Positions 21,930-35,436 are shown, counted from the first letter of the stretch. The stretch: DNA of 64,000 nucleotides from Yamagishiella unicocca (GCA_003116995.1 BDSL01000087.1:206001-270000); one strand, 5' to 3'. Notes: generated by a model from the letters alone, not told the origin. Numbers and translations are program-made.

Positions 21930-23766
21930 CAGCTAGTGGTGGCAGAGTCCGGTACCATCAGTTGGCTGAGCTGCTGCTCGTGGGGTATCTGCCTGCCTTC
22001 TGTGAAATTCGCTTCCTTGCCTTCACGGACACGCGTCGCTGCGCCCGCTGTTCCCCATGTTGCCACATCATGCACCGCGCGCGCTTATGTGACCCGCTGT
22101 GAAGCGCTGCGGCGGCGGCCGCGGATTGTGCTTTACGCTATTACGCATGACCCGCCCCGTCCCCTTGTGAACCCAGACATCGTGTGCCCCGTCGCGCAGC
22201 TTTTAAGAGGCGGCTGCAGTCGCGCTGTTTATACCTTGCCGCCCTATGTACATAACTTATAAGCGCCCGGCCCAACCGGACAGTTGCACTGTCTGGTCAC
22301 TGGCGCCGGTGGCCCCTACGAGGGTGCCGAAGACGAGGGCTGATGCTCCTGCGGTGATGGACCCGGCCTGTAGCTCCGGGAGAGTAAGTCCCTCCGCCTC
22401 CGCCTGATCACGGCTGTTCCCTCCACCCCGGTTTCCTACTCAGCTTCTACGTACACGGGCTTTCCTCACCCCATCCTCCCACCCCCGGGGGTACTACCAG
22501 AGGTAGGGCCCTCGAACCTGGCACGTATGAGAGCCATCATGGGGGACCCCTATTGCGGGGTCCCTGCTCAGGCCAGACACGGCTACCCTTCCCCTCGCCC
22601 TCGCCTGCACGAGCTCCCTTCACGACCTCCATCAGGCCGCAACGGGTGCGGGGTGCATACCCAGCACACTGCACCAGGAGTGCATCCATCCCAGACAAAT
22701 AGAACAACAGTTCGTCCGTGAGCTGTGTCCAGGGCCGTCCTTGTACCCATATCCTGTATCGCGCAGCACCCAGCGCCCCATCCAGACCTCGCCCTCATAA
22801 CATTACGCGTCTTTTCGCACATCCTGTTCTCCGCCGTTGGCGGCGGAAATGGGCGCTGGTGGACCCCAGCTGTCTGGCTTCATCCGCAATCGACACGTAG
22901 TCCGAAATGCCCAGTCGCATATGCACCCAGTCGCCTGGCGGTAAACCGCCATTGGACCATCTGCCGCCTGCCCCATCGTACTGCTAATCCATATCTGTAC
23001 TGTACAGTATAAAAAAGAGTCACGGTACCTGGCGCGACGGCATTGCGCTGACTGCAACAGGCAGCCAAGAATGCCCCCCCCCCCTGCGCTGACTGAAACA
23101 GGCAGCCTAGAATGACCCCCCCTGCAGACAGCACAGCCCCTTCCCCACCCGCATCTTCAAACGTATGTCCCAAACGGTTCTCCCTCCGTACACGGGTTTC
23201 CCGCCCAACCCGCAGCCTCTGTATGGCATCTCCCCGCTGCAGCCCAGGGCCGCGGCCGGCGCGCTCCAGCTGCTGCCCTCTGCACTTCACCGCTGCAGCC
23301 TCCCACCTCCCGCTGTAGCCTCCTTTCCAATAATACACGGCGGCAGTCACCTGCCCTTCCTGCCATAAAAGGTGTGTTTGGGTAGCCCTGGAATCGACCG
23401 CAGCAGCGCGCTGCTTGGCTTCGAGCGCGAATTACGTCATCATATCACATGGTAATCACAGCATGCCCGCCCAATGCATTACGCCACGTGTCAACACGAC
23501 ACGTACACAACCCACAACTGCCGCAAGGTCGCTGAGCTGCTTTGCCCGCGCTGCCATTGCTGCGGCCTCTGACCGCCGGCACCCCGCTCCCGAACTTCCC
23601 CCGTATCGGCGCACTTCCCTCGGCCCCCCGGTAAGTCGGTCGTCCCAGCCCGCCCTGCCGTGCCCCGCAACCGCTGCAGCCAACGTGGTTGAGTTTTGTA
23701 CGTCCATCCCTCACAGTTCGTCATGAAAAGGAACCGTGCGACTCGGCTTCTCCTGGCTGCTGGTGC
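21930..23766. other. Convergent intergenic region, no supported gene
   Basis: Lies between the ends of two convergent genes. It contains a 41-bp imperfect tandem duplication at 23045-23121 (unit GCGCTGACTG-AACAGGCAGCC). Open frames at 22880-23350 are without motifs. Both flanking 3' untranslated regions should be here. Confidence 0.45.
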
Positions 23767-26700
23767 TCAGGCCTTGGGGTACCCAGGAGGCGGCTGCGGG
23801 CTGCTCGGCCCCGGGCCGCTTGGGCCCGGCCCGGCTGAGGGTCCCCCGGTGCTGCCGCCACCTCCGAAACCAGGCTGCGGGCCAGCTGCTGCCTCCGCCG
23901 CCGAGGGCCCCGACGACATGGCTCCACTCGGCCCTGTGGCGGGCGGCTGCCCGTACGGCGGGTACTGGTACGGATAAGGGTACGAGTACGCCGCCGTGGC
24001 TCCGCCGTTAGCGTCTGTTGGCGGCGACTGCTGCTGCATCGGAGCAGCGTACGGCTGCTGCCCTGGCGCGGGTGGCGGGTAAGCGTACGGCTGCTGCTGC
24101 ATACTTCCGTACATGTTTCCCGTCATTTCGATGCTTTGACCGGCCGGGTACGGGGTTGGGTACGGGTAGGGCGAGTATGCACCCGGCTGGGGAGGCCCGT
24201 ACGGCGTTGGGTAGCCGGGGTAGGGGAATCCGTGCGCCGGTTGGCCGTACCCTCCGGCTGGGATGTACAGCGGCTGTGCGGTGGGGAGCCCGTCCTGCCC
24301 GGTGCCGTGCACCGGCATACCAACGGCGGGCGCGTACTGCCCGCCGTACCTGCCCGGCGGGGGCGAGGGGCGAGAGGGGCCGGATGGAGGGCGGGTCAGC
24401 AGCAGCAGATGCGGGATCTGGGGAGGTGGCAGCTGGAGCTGGGTCGCACTGTGTACTTCGTGATTGGGCGGGAAGGCGGACCCGCAGGCGCCCCTCCCCC
24501 CGGCTGCACGCCTTCCCCCACCTGTTGGCCAGGTCCCAGGCGTAGCCGCCCACCCCCTCCGGGCGGGAGGTGGGGCGGCTGCGGCTGCACAGCATCCTCC
24601 AGGCGTAGAAGGCGGCCACAAACCAAAACAGGGTGCCCAGGCAGCCCAGCACCACCAGCACCACGCCGCTCGCCACCAGGGTGTGCTGCGGGCAGGGGCA
24701 GGAGGTGCGGAAGGGGGCAGGAGGGGCGGGGTAGGGGCAGTTGGTGCGGAAGGGCAGCGGGAAGGGCGGGTGACCGGCAGGGACGGCTGGGCGCGAGCGC
24801 CATGTAGGCAGGCAGGGGGCTTCTGGAAGTGCTACCCAGGCACCCTGTCCCCCCGGGAGCACCATCACCACCACTACCACTACCCTCATCACCACAGCCG
24901 TCATACACAAGCCAATTGCATTGAGGTTCCGAGTTCAGCTGTTTGGCGGTGGTGACCGCAGCTGAAAGCCGCGGCGGTCGTCAGTTCACGTCGCGGGGGA
25001 CTACCTTGGCGACTCCGAAGTATCCCGAACCGTCGGTCACGAACATGTACGTCAGCCAGGGGTCGGTGGAGGAGCGCACGACGATTTCGAGAGTCGTCGG
25101 CTGGCCGGTCGGGTAGGGCCTGATGTTGGGCACCTGGAAGATAGGTCCCGCGGTCAGAGAGGAGCGGTTGGCCGCCGTGTACTGGCGGACGAAGCCTACG
25201 AGCGGCACCCGGGGACGGGGAGGGGGAGAGGGAGGGGGGTTACAATAAAAGAACCGGTAACGCGAGGGAGGGGGAAGGGGAAGACGCGGTTACACGACAT
25301 AGGAAAGGCGGCGGGACGGAAGGGGAGGAAGGGGGAGGGAGGAAGGGAGGCCGGAGGGGTGGGTGGGGGCATGTCGTGTCGGGGGGTGGGGGCCGCCAGG
25401 TACGGCACGTGTCGACGCAGCAACGCCCGCGGGACTGGGTGCTGCTCGTGCCTTCCGGACCGTGCGCATGTGGGCGGTGACGAGTCAGGCAGAGATCACC
25501 AGGCTCAAGCTCATGACGTATGGGCGAAGCGCCGCTGCGTGCTTTGGAATAGAGTGAGTACGGAGGGAGAGACGAGCGGCGCATCATCGTCCCGAGGTAC
25601 CGGGTGCGGCCACCAGACGACTCACCGAACGGCAACACGTTGGCGCCGCCCCAGACCCCGGGGCTCTCCGCGTCGATACGGTACATCGCCGGTTGCGCGC
25701 CTGGGGGAGCAGCGGGGGAGCAGCGTGAGGGAGGAGAGGAGGGGGGAGTTCGTGAGTGGGTTTGGGTTGGTTGGACCGCAGGTCGGGGCGGGCGGGGAAT
25801 CAGCGACCGGGGCGTCCGGTCGCTCCACCGAGCCAGCTGCCGCTGCACCCCAGCGCTCACGAGGAACGCAGCAGCAGCGGTGCCGCCGCCGAGTGGGACC
25901 AGCGCAGCAACAACAGCTTGCGGCAGTGCCGCTGCCCAGCAAGGCACTGCCGCCCCACGCGCGCCTCCTGCCCCCAGGACACCCACCCTCGCCCACCCCG
26001 CCGTCAAATTTTCGAGCGCCGGGCCTGTCGCTGCCCGCCCCTGCCCGCCCCGCACCATCATCCTACCCTCCCTCCTGCCCGCAGCCCCCCTGCCAAGCAC
26101 TCCGACACTCACCGCTTGCTGCCCAATGCGTCACTTTGATCGCCAAGCTGTCGTAGTAGGCACCCTGCGGCCACCATCATCATCAGCAGGGGCAGCGGGT
26201 CCGGGAGGAGCTGGGGGCGACCGAATCGTATCGGATCGGATCGTCGGTCGCCGTACCCGGTTCCGGCCCCTGGCCGGTACGGCAGCCGCTGCGAGCAACT
26301 ACCCGGTCACGCAGCATCCGGCGCGAGGAGGATGCACCGCACACGCTCCAAGTCAACAGGGGGCACAACAAACGGCGCCAACGTGCACGTTTGTGCCGTA
26401 CCATGAGGTCGCAACGGTAGATTCCATTATTGCAGTTGAAAAGGCCCCGGAAGTGGTCCTGCGCGCGCGGGAACGGCAAGCAGAGCCGGGGTGAGGGTCG
26501 GAGCGAGTGTGGGGTCGTCGGGGAGACGCTGACGTCCAACACACACCGAGCCGTTAACACCCTCGGCGCCTCATCAGATGCAACACACATGACAAAACGT
26601 CTTATGCATCCAACCCAACCGGCAGCCGTTCCTTGCCGCAAGCCCGCCTACGCACCTCGCAATTAGAGCGGCAGTTCTTGAAGTTGGTGCCGTAACAGGC

Positions 26701-28859
26701 GTCGCTGCGTGTGGGGCAGTTCTTCGGCCCATCGGCCTTGTCCAAGAAAATGGAATAGTCCAGCGTCCTCCTGTCTGCAGTGACGGGGTATGTGTGTGTG
26801 TGTGTGAGGGGGGGGAAGGTAAAAGCTTGTTGGGGACGTCGGTTAAAGATGCGGCGTGATTTACACAATGATGTGAACACCACTGCTGGTCTTGCGCAAC
26901 GATGGTACTCCTCTCAGTGCACCCTCGCGTGCAAAAACACATCACGTGCTGACAGATGCCACACGTTTGCATTGCCGGTGGCCACTCCCTGACCGTAAAA
27001 CCCTAAACCCTCTCTCACCATAATCGGCCAGTGTAGCTAGCGTTCTGTTGGAGCCGTCGGCCGCCAGCTGGTACAGCGTGATCTGGGTGGTGGCGATGAG
27101 ACCCGTCACCCGGACGCAGGAGGGGGATGGCGAGGAGACCCAGTTACACGACATAGGAAACGTGTGTGTATGTGGAGAGGGGGGCACGAGCGCAGCGGGG
27201 CCGCGAGGGGTGGTGGCGTGAAAACCGGTGACACGAAAACCGACAAGATAGTGGGCGCATGGTCGGCGGACAGCGAGGGGCGGGGGTGCGCTGGACGCAG
27301 AGGAGAGGGCGCAAACTGGCTGACTGCAGCCGGTCGTGCGAGGGCGAGGCAAGCATGGTCCGTGCTCTGCGCTTCGCCGGGTGCCGTACTTCACCAGCTG
27401 GGCGACGTGGACAACCCTCCGCCTTCATACACGTTCGCGTCAGGAGGGGGCCGGGGAGGGGGCCGGCGGCCAGGCGCGTCCGGCGCTGGCCACATGCCCG
27501 ACTACCGGGTCCGCAATACCCCGGGCCGCGTCCAGCTCCTGCTCCTCGCCTCCCCCCCGGAGCCACCCCTGCTCTCACCCACGCTCCGAAGCCCTTTCCA
27601 TGGGCCAAACTGCCCACCGGCCCCTAACTGCCTCTCGCCCACTCACCTGCTGGTTGCAGGCGAAGAACCGGCCGTAATTGAGGTCAACTGTGAGCCGCAG
27701 CTGCTGCACACCGCGGAAGCGCTCCACTTCGTCGTAATACGTATCGACTGCCCCCTTATCGACCTGCAGGCGGGACGGGACGGAGTAGCAACACCGGGCG
27801 CAAGAGACGATGAAGACGGCGCGGTTTGGTGTTGGGAGGCCCTCAGGCTCCAGGTGGAGCGAGCAGGTCGTCCGGTGCCGAGGCGGGGCTCCGCAGCGGC
27901 GCCGCCTCCACCAGGCACCTGGCTGCCGTCCATTAGTCATACCCCTCACGCGGTTCCCTCCCGCCGGCCTATCATCCGATCGCCAGTAGCCGGCCTTCCA
28001 TTGCGCGAGTCAGCCCCCAGTTGTCGAGGGATGCGCCCGTAACAACACACACACACACACCCCACACAGGTACACTCGCGGTGGCTTTCGTCCGAGCTCT
28101 CTCGCATGCGGGACATGGATCCACTAGCTGCAGTATCACACCCCACAATGCAGTTCCTGTTTCCGGACAACCAGGGCACCCAATGGCACCTGGGGGTACT
28201 CACAGTTAGCTGGGCCTCCTGGGACGTGCAGCCTAAGTCGGCCCCATTGCCGGGCTTCACCACCGCGTACACAGGCAGTTTCTGAAACTGGTTCCAGCCG
28301 TTGGGGGAGTTGGGGTCGTTCCAACGGTCAACGGCCGCCTGGACGGAGTCTGCGATCACCGCGAGGCGGTTCACGGTGAGGGGCGGGGTGAGTCGCTAGG
28401 TGGGTGGGGTGGCGGGCCGAGCCCCACTCCCCAAAGTACCCTCCTCTCCGCCCTTGCCGCACGAAATCGCGCCGCTCCGCTCCGGTCCGGTCCACTCCTG
28501 CCCTGCCTCCTCCCTGCCCCTACTCGCAGACCACTGCTTCAGGCTCAGGGGTCTCCTTCATCCTACTTCGGAAGTTCCCCCACTTCCTCCCCCACCCCAC
28601 CTATGTCGTGCCCTCGGTCATTTCGGTCCGCCGCCGCAAGGATGGTGGCGCCGATGGCGATGAGGATCGGCCCGCCGATCAGCACTAGACACAAGCAGCA
28701 GGCGAAGGCGTGTATGGCCTCGCAGCACTGCGGAGCAGGCGGCGGCCGGCAACGGAGCCCGGGGCCGGGGGGGGGGCAGTGCAGGTTGGACAGATCGTAG
28801 CGAGGGATGATTCGCGGCCAAGGAGGGGCTGGCGGTGGGTGGAGGATCGAGCAGTCCAT
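23767..28859 (-). CDS. Unrecognised two-helix membrane protein with Tyr/Pro/Gly-rich tail
   Basis: Eleven exons (28859-28601, 28349-28204, 27763-27647, 27082-27019, 26774-26656, 26164-26113, 25700-25626, 25534-25500, 25181-24990, 24685-24522, 24349-23767) give 601 residues in one continuous phase. A Pro/Cys-rich N-terminus leads to a first hydrophobic helix (about 49-76, around CLVLIGGPILIAIGATIL). A domain of about 270 residues with a Cys cluster (KNCPTRSDACYG then NCRSNC) follows. A second helix (about 355-383, VVLVVLGCLGTLFWFVAAFY) precedes a tail of 190 residues made of YPYP, YGPPQPG and QQQPYA repeats. This suggests a membrane hairpin with a luminal or extracellular domain and a cytosolic disordered tail; topology is inferred. 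I do not recognise the family. Exon 8 (12 residues) and the start of exon 9 are the least certain joins; an alternative starting at 25195 is also in phase. Confidence 0.75.
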
Positions 28860-29780
28860 GTTGTAATGCTTATGTGGCGGCGTAAAAGCGCAGCCTAGTA
28901 CCGGATGAGCTGACCCGTGTGGCTATTCCTCCCCCGGTAAGTTACAGGTGCGGGTCTGGGGAATAACGAAACCGCGGCGAGGACGGAATCATGAGTTAAC
29001 AACCACAACTTGCTTGCAGTTAGTCAAGATGCTTGGTTATTACGTTTTCCCTAAGATGCTCCGCTTCGACCGGTCTCTATAACGTAGTTACATAACGGTG
29101 TTCCAGGGACTGCACCGTGCACCTTTGCTAACATTTTTTTATTCCACCACAAAAAACTATCAACACGCAATGTTAGCAAGTTGCAGGGGGTTGCCTCCGG
29201 CTCGGCTATGGAGTGGGGGACGTGCGCCCAGGGCATTGGTGCGCTACCCTACCTCGCAACCACCCTTGCCTCGCCCTCGTCCCTGGCCCTTGCCCATCGC
29301 GTCCTCTTCCTTCTCGGCGCTGTGCTTGCAGGCTTAAGATATTGAACAGGTGAAACTAACACAACTTGCGAGGATGGATGTATTCATACAACTAAAAGCA
29401 AAGAGGAAATATGTATCACCACCCTGTATGAGCTCAAATTTCGGGACGTTGTGACCATGCCACGCAGCCGGTTGGTAAGTGTGCTCGTCCAGGACCCAAA
29501 TTTCGCGCCAGGATCACGAGTTAACAGCTCAAAGGAGTATTTTGTGCATGTAAAGCTGTGGTAATCTTCATATATCCTTCATACTAACGGTAACTGCAGA
29601 GACGACACCTGTAAACGAAAGTTCTAGCTGTCCAGTTCAAAGGCCGAAGGCTAATCCTTATCGGTCGTCGGCCTCTACCTATTACGTTTTAGGTTTGGTG
29701 GAAGGAGACGAACTTGGTCAGCGGTGACGTGCAGTGGTAACTGTTCAGTGACCCGCGGCCCCGCGGCCCACGCGCGCAGC
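28860..29780. promoter_or_regulatory. Shared upstream region of two divergent genes
   Basis: About 920 bp separate the start of the two-helix protein (minus) from that of tubulin cofactor B (plus). The DNA is notably less G+C-rich than its neighbours, with T/A runs such as CATTTTTTTATTCC near 29132. I can point to no specific box. Both promoters must lie here. Confidence 0.5.
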
Positions 29781-31353
29781 ATGGCTCAGTTCCTAAAACG
29801 CGAGGATGTGGAAGGCCTAAGGGCATACGTTGTCGGACCTGACTCAGGCTTTGCGAATCGCGCCGACTCTACAGTGCTCCTTCACTTGACGCACAGTAAC
29901 CTGAAAGCCAAGTTCATGGAAATTCGCCTGGACCTCCACGTGAGTAACGGCCATTGTAAAGGGCTACACAGGCCGCGGACGGGGAATAAGAAGTGAGAGG
30001 GTTTGCGGTAATTGCCACCTCCTACCTTGTACGCAGCCCCGCCACCGCCACGCCAGCACTTGGGATGCACCCTTGCGGAGTTGCACCCCCCGCTTCTCAC
30101 CTATATGTTGGCGGCCAATGGATGTCAACAATTCATGCTAAACCCAACGTGCCCACCCCGAAGCCGGTCCCGCCAGCCTCCTAACGCAAGCCCCTCGTCC
30201 TTGCCCTGACGTAACCCACCCTGCCCTCCACGCTCCAGCCCCTGCCTTCCCCGACCTGCCCCAACCTAGCCTTTCTCATGCCCTGCCCTAACCCTCCTCC
30301 CCCCGCCTTCATCGCCCTTCGGTTTGTCGGCCGTGGATTCGCGGATACAATACACCCCCCCGCCCTAAAACCCTAACTCCCCTCCCCCCCGCCCTGCCCC
30401 CGCCCTAAAGGCCACGATTGAGTCCGTGAAGGTGAAGCTTTCCTTCCACTGCGGCACCTCGCCGTCTTCCATGCTGCTGACGCTGATGGACGAGTCGGGA
30501 GCCGCGGTGGCGACTCTCTGGGAGGACCACCGCAAGCTGGGCTTCTACTCGCCGCGCGATGGCTTCACCATCCACATCACGGACGCCGACCCTGGGTCGC
30601 TCAGCGCCGGCGGCTGGCTGGAGGACACCTCGCTTGTGGAGAAGTACCGCATGAGCGATGAGGATTACAACAAGCGGGAAAAAACGTACCGCAAGTGGAA
30701 GGTGGGAGGGGTTCGGCACCAGGCAGGGTGGGAGGGGTTTGGCACGCAGGCAGGGCGGGCGTCAGTTGTGGTGTTCAGCTGGTGGCGCATATGGGGTCTT
30801 GGGCAAAGCCATCACGGAGTCTCAACCCCGGCTCGACGCCATTGAACGTCTACCGGTATCCGCCTCTAGCCACCTGCCAGGCGCTCCGCTGACTCCCTCC
30901 ACACTCATGCGTTTGCGCCCTCCCCCCCTTGTTCCGTTACCGTGACCGCAGTCGGACCAGGTGGCCAAAGACCCCATGTGGACGCTGGAGAAGGAGATGG
31001 CCACGCGCCGTGGGCAGGAGTACACGCCGCCCGTCAAAGTGGAGGACCCGGACCACATGGCGGATCTGGCAGCGGCCATCAGCGTGGGGCAGCGCTGCTC
31101 GGTGGACCCGGGGGACCGGCGGGGGGAAGTCATGTACGTGGGGCGGGTGGAGGGGCTGCCGCTGGGGTTCTGGGTGGGCGTCAAGTACGACGAGCCGCTG
31201 GGGAAGAACGACGGGAGCGTCAAGGGACGCAAAGTCTTCGAGTGCGCGCAGGGGTATGGCGGGTTTTTGCGGCCGGACAAGGTGCAGGTCGGTGACTTCC
31301 CGGTCATCGACGAGTTTGCCGAGGAGGAGGGGCTCGGGGACGATGAGATTTGA
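29781..31353 (+). CDS. TBCB: Tubulin-folding cofactor B (UBL and CAP-Gly)
   Basis: Three exons (29781-29939, 30411-30701, 30952-31353), all phase 0, give 283 residues. Residues about 20-110 form the N-terminal ubiquitin-like domain ([34 protein letters not shown]). The following helical part carries [19 protein letters not shown], a typical cofactor B segment. The C-terminal CAP-Gly domain shows [37 protein letters not shown] and the [18 protein letters not shown] loop; the usual GKNDGSV signature is present. It ends in an acidic tail, [14 protein letters not shown], which in this family mimics the alpha-tubulin C-terminus. The protein takes alpha-tubulin from the chaperonin CCT and passes it to cofactor E; it is cytosolic. 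Somewhat longer than the animal protein (about 244 residues). The first ATG (GCAGCATGG context) gives a complete UBL. Confidence 0.95.
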
Positions 31354-33326
31354 GGCGCTGACCTGGGAGAGAGGGGTGGTGGTCAGGTGACTTGGGAAGT
31401 GCGGATGGCGGTGTGAGCTGGGGCGGTGGGCCTGCAGCGAAGGGAATTTGTTTGGCGGAAACTAAGCTGCCAGGACGTAGCCATCGGGGCGAGGCGGCTG
31501 CTGTGAGTGCTCGTATCTTAACTCGTCCATACTGCAGGGTGTGCCGGTGCGTGCATCCATGACCACGTGGTCGGCGAGGCAGGACTCCTTGCATCCGCAT
31601 GGGCCGGGGTAGGGCCGCCGGCAGGTGGCTGGACCGTGTAGGAGGCGGCGCTGACCGGGGACGTTCGGGGAGGGAGTTTGATGCCTGTTGTTTGTGAACT
31701 ACCGCAGCGGCTTCTACAGGGTGCCGACTTGCACACGGCCGCTCGGGTCGGTTGGTCGGCGTGAACGCAAGGTCATCACACCGGGTGGTGCATTACCACC
31801 GGCCTTGCGTGGATCTGGATGTTTTTGGCGCTGGGTTTGCGCATGGGTTGTGCGTTCCTACGAAAAATGAACATTCTTTTCTTCCATCTGACGCGCTGGA
31901 TGTGGACCGCTGCGTGCTCGACCCCACCTCCCCCATGCATCTGTGTTCGTCATCTGCGCGGCAAGACTGGTCAGACTCATAACACCACTCTGGCCGTTAG
32001 CGAGGTAACTATGGTCCAATTTCCATGCCTGCACGGCCGATTACGCCATGGTCAGGTTGTAACTGTCGTCATGGTGGCTAGCAGCTCCAACAGATGTAGC
32101 CTGGCCGTCCCGGAAAGTGTCTTTAATTTGGAGTACCGTACCTCCCAAGCAACCTGAGCGCCGTGCTTTGGTGGTGCTTACATGCCCACGGAAAGCAGAT
32201 ATGCCAAATAAAGCATACGCGACCATTTCCAAAATGCAGTCCATATGCACCAGCTGCAAACACCGCACCGTTGGTTCGGTGAGCACGGCAAACACGCGCA
32301 GCTGCTTCTGCAACGCGCTCCTTCCGCCCATCCTTGATCCCGGGATGTGTGTGCCGCCCCCTAGCTGTGCCACCCGACATGCCTGGTTACCTGCTGCCGC
32401 CACCTCCCGATGCATTCCTGCACCGCCTCCAATGCAACGACCCTGTCCCCATCATCCGGCGAACACGCCGCCACCGCACGCCCTCTGCGGCAGCCTCGAA
32501 TGGCCCTTGTGCACCCAGGGGTCAGGGTAAAGAGTGAGTCATGCAAAAACGCCGCTCTTGACAGCCGCAAGCTGGATCATGCAGCAGCACTAGCCCTGCA
32601 GCAATTGGCCCGCAGCGCAAATCCACATCCTTGCTCAGGTGCCGGTGTCTGCCGTCTTCCCTCGTCCTTGCCGCCTTCCGCCGCCGTCATTGCGGCTCAT
32701 TCAAGCTAACCTCGTCCCGGCAGGTGCTGCCATCATGGTCGCCACCATTGCTTCCCCCAAGGTCACATCCCGAGTACAAGCGCAAGCCGCTGCGCCATAT
32801 TCATTGAGGGCTGGCCACAGGCGGCCCATCCTCAATAAAGAACCCTCTTACACCGCTCCAGGCAGCTGCCTGATGACTGCCCTCGGCCTTCTGCGGCTCC
32901 ACATCTACCTGCCCTGCCTTCCTAGCTTCCGACCATCCCGCCGATCAATCCTCGTGCGGGTGGCGCGGCCGGCCTGCGAGGGACGCGCATGAGGGGGACG
33001 CGAACCATCATAGCCAGGTGCGAGGCAGGAAGGATGCCGGTAGACAACGCATGCCCACCCGACAAAGTATGGATCGGCATTATATCGCTTGGTGGGCAAC
33101 CACAGCTGTATTAACTGCATTAGCGGCGTCTCAATGCACGGAATACTGAGCCGGTTGGGGCAGGTGGATGCCGGCAAGTGGCGACCTGCCCCAGCTCCAG
33201 CTGCGCTCCACACCAGGGTACCATCTGCGCCCCGGAGCACCCAAAACACCGAGCCTGCCACCTCCCCTCGACCTCGCCACTTTTCCCTCCCAGCCGCAAG
33301 TTACCCCAAAGCCCTGCACCCGCACG
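31354..33326. other. Convergent intergenic region, no supported gene
   Basis: About 2 kb between the ends of TBCB and the derlin gene. No exon with recognisable content on either strand. TTACA (TGTAA on the minus strand, the usual algal polyadenylation signal) occurs near 32849 and 32178 and could serve the derlin gene, though both lie rather far downstream. Confidence 0.45.
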
Positions 33327-35436
33327 TCACGCGACCACAGCCATCTGCGTGCCCTCACCGTCTGCTTCTGCCGGCTGCGCTGCCCCCTCCACCATGTTGG
33401 CGCCGCCGGCCGCCGGGCCGGCGTCGAACGCGTCCTGCGGCTCCGGCGGCGGCACCACCCCGGGCGCCACGATTACGTCCTCCGCCGGGAAAAGCATCTT
33501 GATGAAGCCCGGCGTCTTGAGCGGCCGCCGCCCGCTCATGCGCGGATAGACGTCCTCCAGGAAATAGTACACGTGGCCTGGCGGCGGCGAGGGTGGTTCC
33601 TTTTTCACGCCATCGTTTCACATCACGCCACACCCCGTCACAACCACCATAACATAGGCGTGCACGACTGTTTTTCGTATCCCTGCCATCCCACCCGCCT
33701 GCACTTAGTCAGCCGCCTGGCAATACCCCCCCTCCCAGGTAGCGAGGCGCTTAGCTAGTTAGTTGTGCTGCCGTTCTCTCACCCGCCGCCATCCCCATGA
33801 GGTCCACCACGGGGCTGCTGCCCAGCATGAGCGAGAAGGCCAGCAGCACCCATGGCAGGTAGGGTGCCGTGAAGTTGAAGATGCCCAGGAAGGACAGGTT
33901 GACGTACTGGTGCCGCCGGCCCCACACGTACACCATCATGAACGTCAGGCTGGAGCCTAGGAACTGGATGTTGACCCAGGGCGCGATGCAGGTCAGCAGG
34001 GTGCCGCCGAACATGAGCATCCACAGGAAGTCCGCGGAGCGGCCGCGGAAGGAGCCTGCGAGGTCGCGTGAGTGCGTGTGTGTGGTATGGTGGGCTGGTG
34101 GGTGGCTGGGTAGGTTGTGAGGCCGCGGGGTCACCGACCACCAAACGTTTTCGAGTCGGTTCGCAGCCGGACAGGTCCCTGGTGGGACGGTGTTCGGCCG
34201 GCTGGCTGGCATAGCCATGTCGTGCAATGCGGTGTGTTGCCACCCAGACGGAGAAGAGGCATGGTAGCAGAATTCATGAAACGCATGTTCGGGAGGCGTT
34301 TCCGAACATGGAGGTGCAGCGCAGGCGGCTGTCGCCCTTCCCAGGCTTTGCAAAAAGGGTGGAGCGCGTCGAGGTGACAATCCCGGCCTCTTCTCAAGCC
34401 CGGCCTCACACACAGCCAGTGCATCCCTCTGCCCGCGCTTACCCTCCTCCAGCGACTTGCAGTACTTGATGAGGAAGAACATGTGGAACACGAAGTCCAG
34501 CCCTGAGGGGAAAGGCATCCAGGTGCCGCAGACCCGCGTCACCAAGGCCCTTCCAACATTGGGGCCCCCCTCCAGTGCTCCATCGGAGCAGCGCAACACT
34601 GTAAACACTGTGCGTGCATGTGTGCCGATAGCAGGGGGAAACGGAATACCTGCACGCGTGCAACCTGACACACGCGCTATACACACACGCACACACACAC
34701 AACCCACTCAGCTCAGCTCAGCATTTATAAAACACACACAACCCACCAGCAGCATCTATAAAACACACAACCCACCTAGGTTTCCGAAGAAGAAGAAATT
34801 CGTGACCAACCGCCATACTTCGAGCTTTTTAAACACTAGCTTTGCATTGAAGTACACGTTGAACGGCGTAATAATCTGCAGGGGCGCAAGGTGATTTGAG
34901 TGACGTGCCGGGCGTTGCGGGGGCCGTCGGGGCACCTGGGAGTTCCGCACCTCAAGCGCACACCCTGCCGTTGTGAGGAACGACATGGTGACGTACGTCC
35001 GCGTCACGATGGGTAACTGCGGGCAGCAGTGAGCACGAGGGCGGCAGTCGCGTCAATCGATCCCCTGGGCATTACTGCAGCGCACGCTAGCTTACCGACT
35101 TGTACCATTCCTCTAAGGACTGCAGTGCAAAGGAAAGGCAGGGTAAAGTCAGATGCTTTGCACGGAAAAGAGCAACAGGCGTACAGCGGCAAAGTGTCTT
35201 GACGCACCATTCTTCCCCAATCCCTCCAGGTGATGCAGCCAAGGGGTTTTTTCCAATCTCTTTACCTAGAAAACGTTCGGTTTCAGGTGGAAAAAATAGG
35301 GACACCGGAAGAAACGAACACTGCTGCGCCTGCCTGGCAAAGTGTGCCGATCCGTTGCAGGTAAACTACTACTAGACGAAAATGGGAAGTATTAGTCTGA
35401 AAGCCATGTTTTGTTTGGCCGTACTAATGAAGCCAT
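33327..35436 (-). CDS. Derlin (Der1-like ERAD membrane protein)
   Basis: Core exons 35119-35096, 35016-34951, 34875-34776, 34502-34443, 34055-33783 and 33577-33327 join in phase. A first exon at 35436-35425 (ATGGCTTCATTA, donor GTACGG) is a tentative start and gives 261 residues. Motifs: SLEEWYKS, PIVTRTYVT, FNAKLVFKKLEVWRLVTNF, FVFHMFFLIKYCKSLEEG, the rhomboid-like GRSADFLWMLMFGG and WGRRHQYVNLSFLG with W-R-x3 context, and the C-terminal GHVYYFLEDVYPRMSGRRPL followed by KTPGF. Derlins are inactive rhomboid-fold proteins of the endoplasmic reticulum that help retrotranslocate misfolded proteins to the Cdc48/p97 pathway. Several hydrophobic helices are visible. The tail after KTPGF is Pro/Ala-rich and acidic, without an obvious SHP (p97-binding) motif. 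The gene is head-to-head with the MePCE-like gene. Confidence 0.93.
34681..34775 (-). repeat. CA-rich microsatellite and short tandem repeat in derlin intron 4
   Basis: A (CA)n run at about 34683-34702 is followed by two copies of a unit with TATAAAACACACAACCCACC, the second ending at the exon 4 donor. The consequence is that the splice donor GTGGGTT lies at the end of the repeated unit, and the same GGGTTGTGTG context recurs upstream within the intron. Confidence 0.7.
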
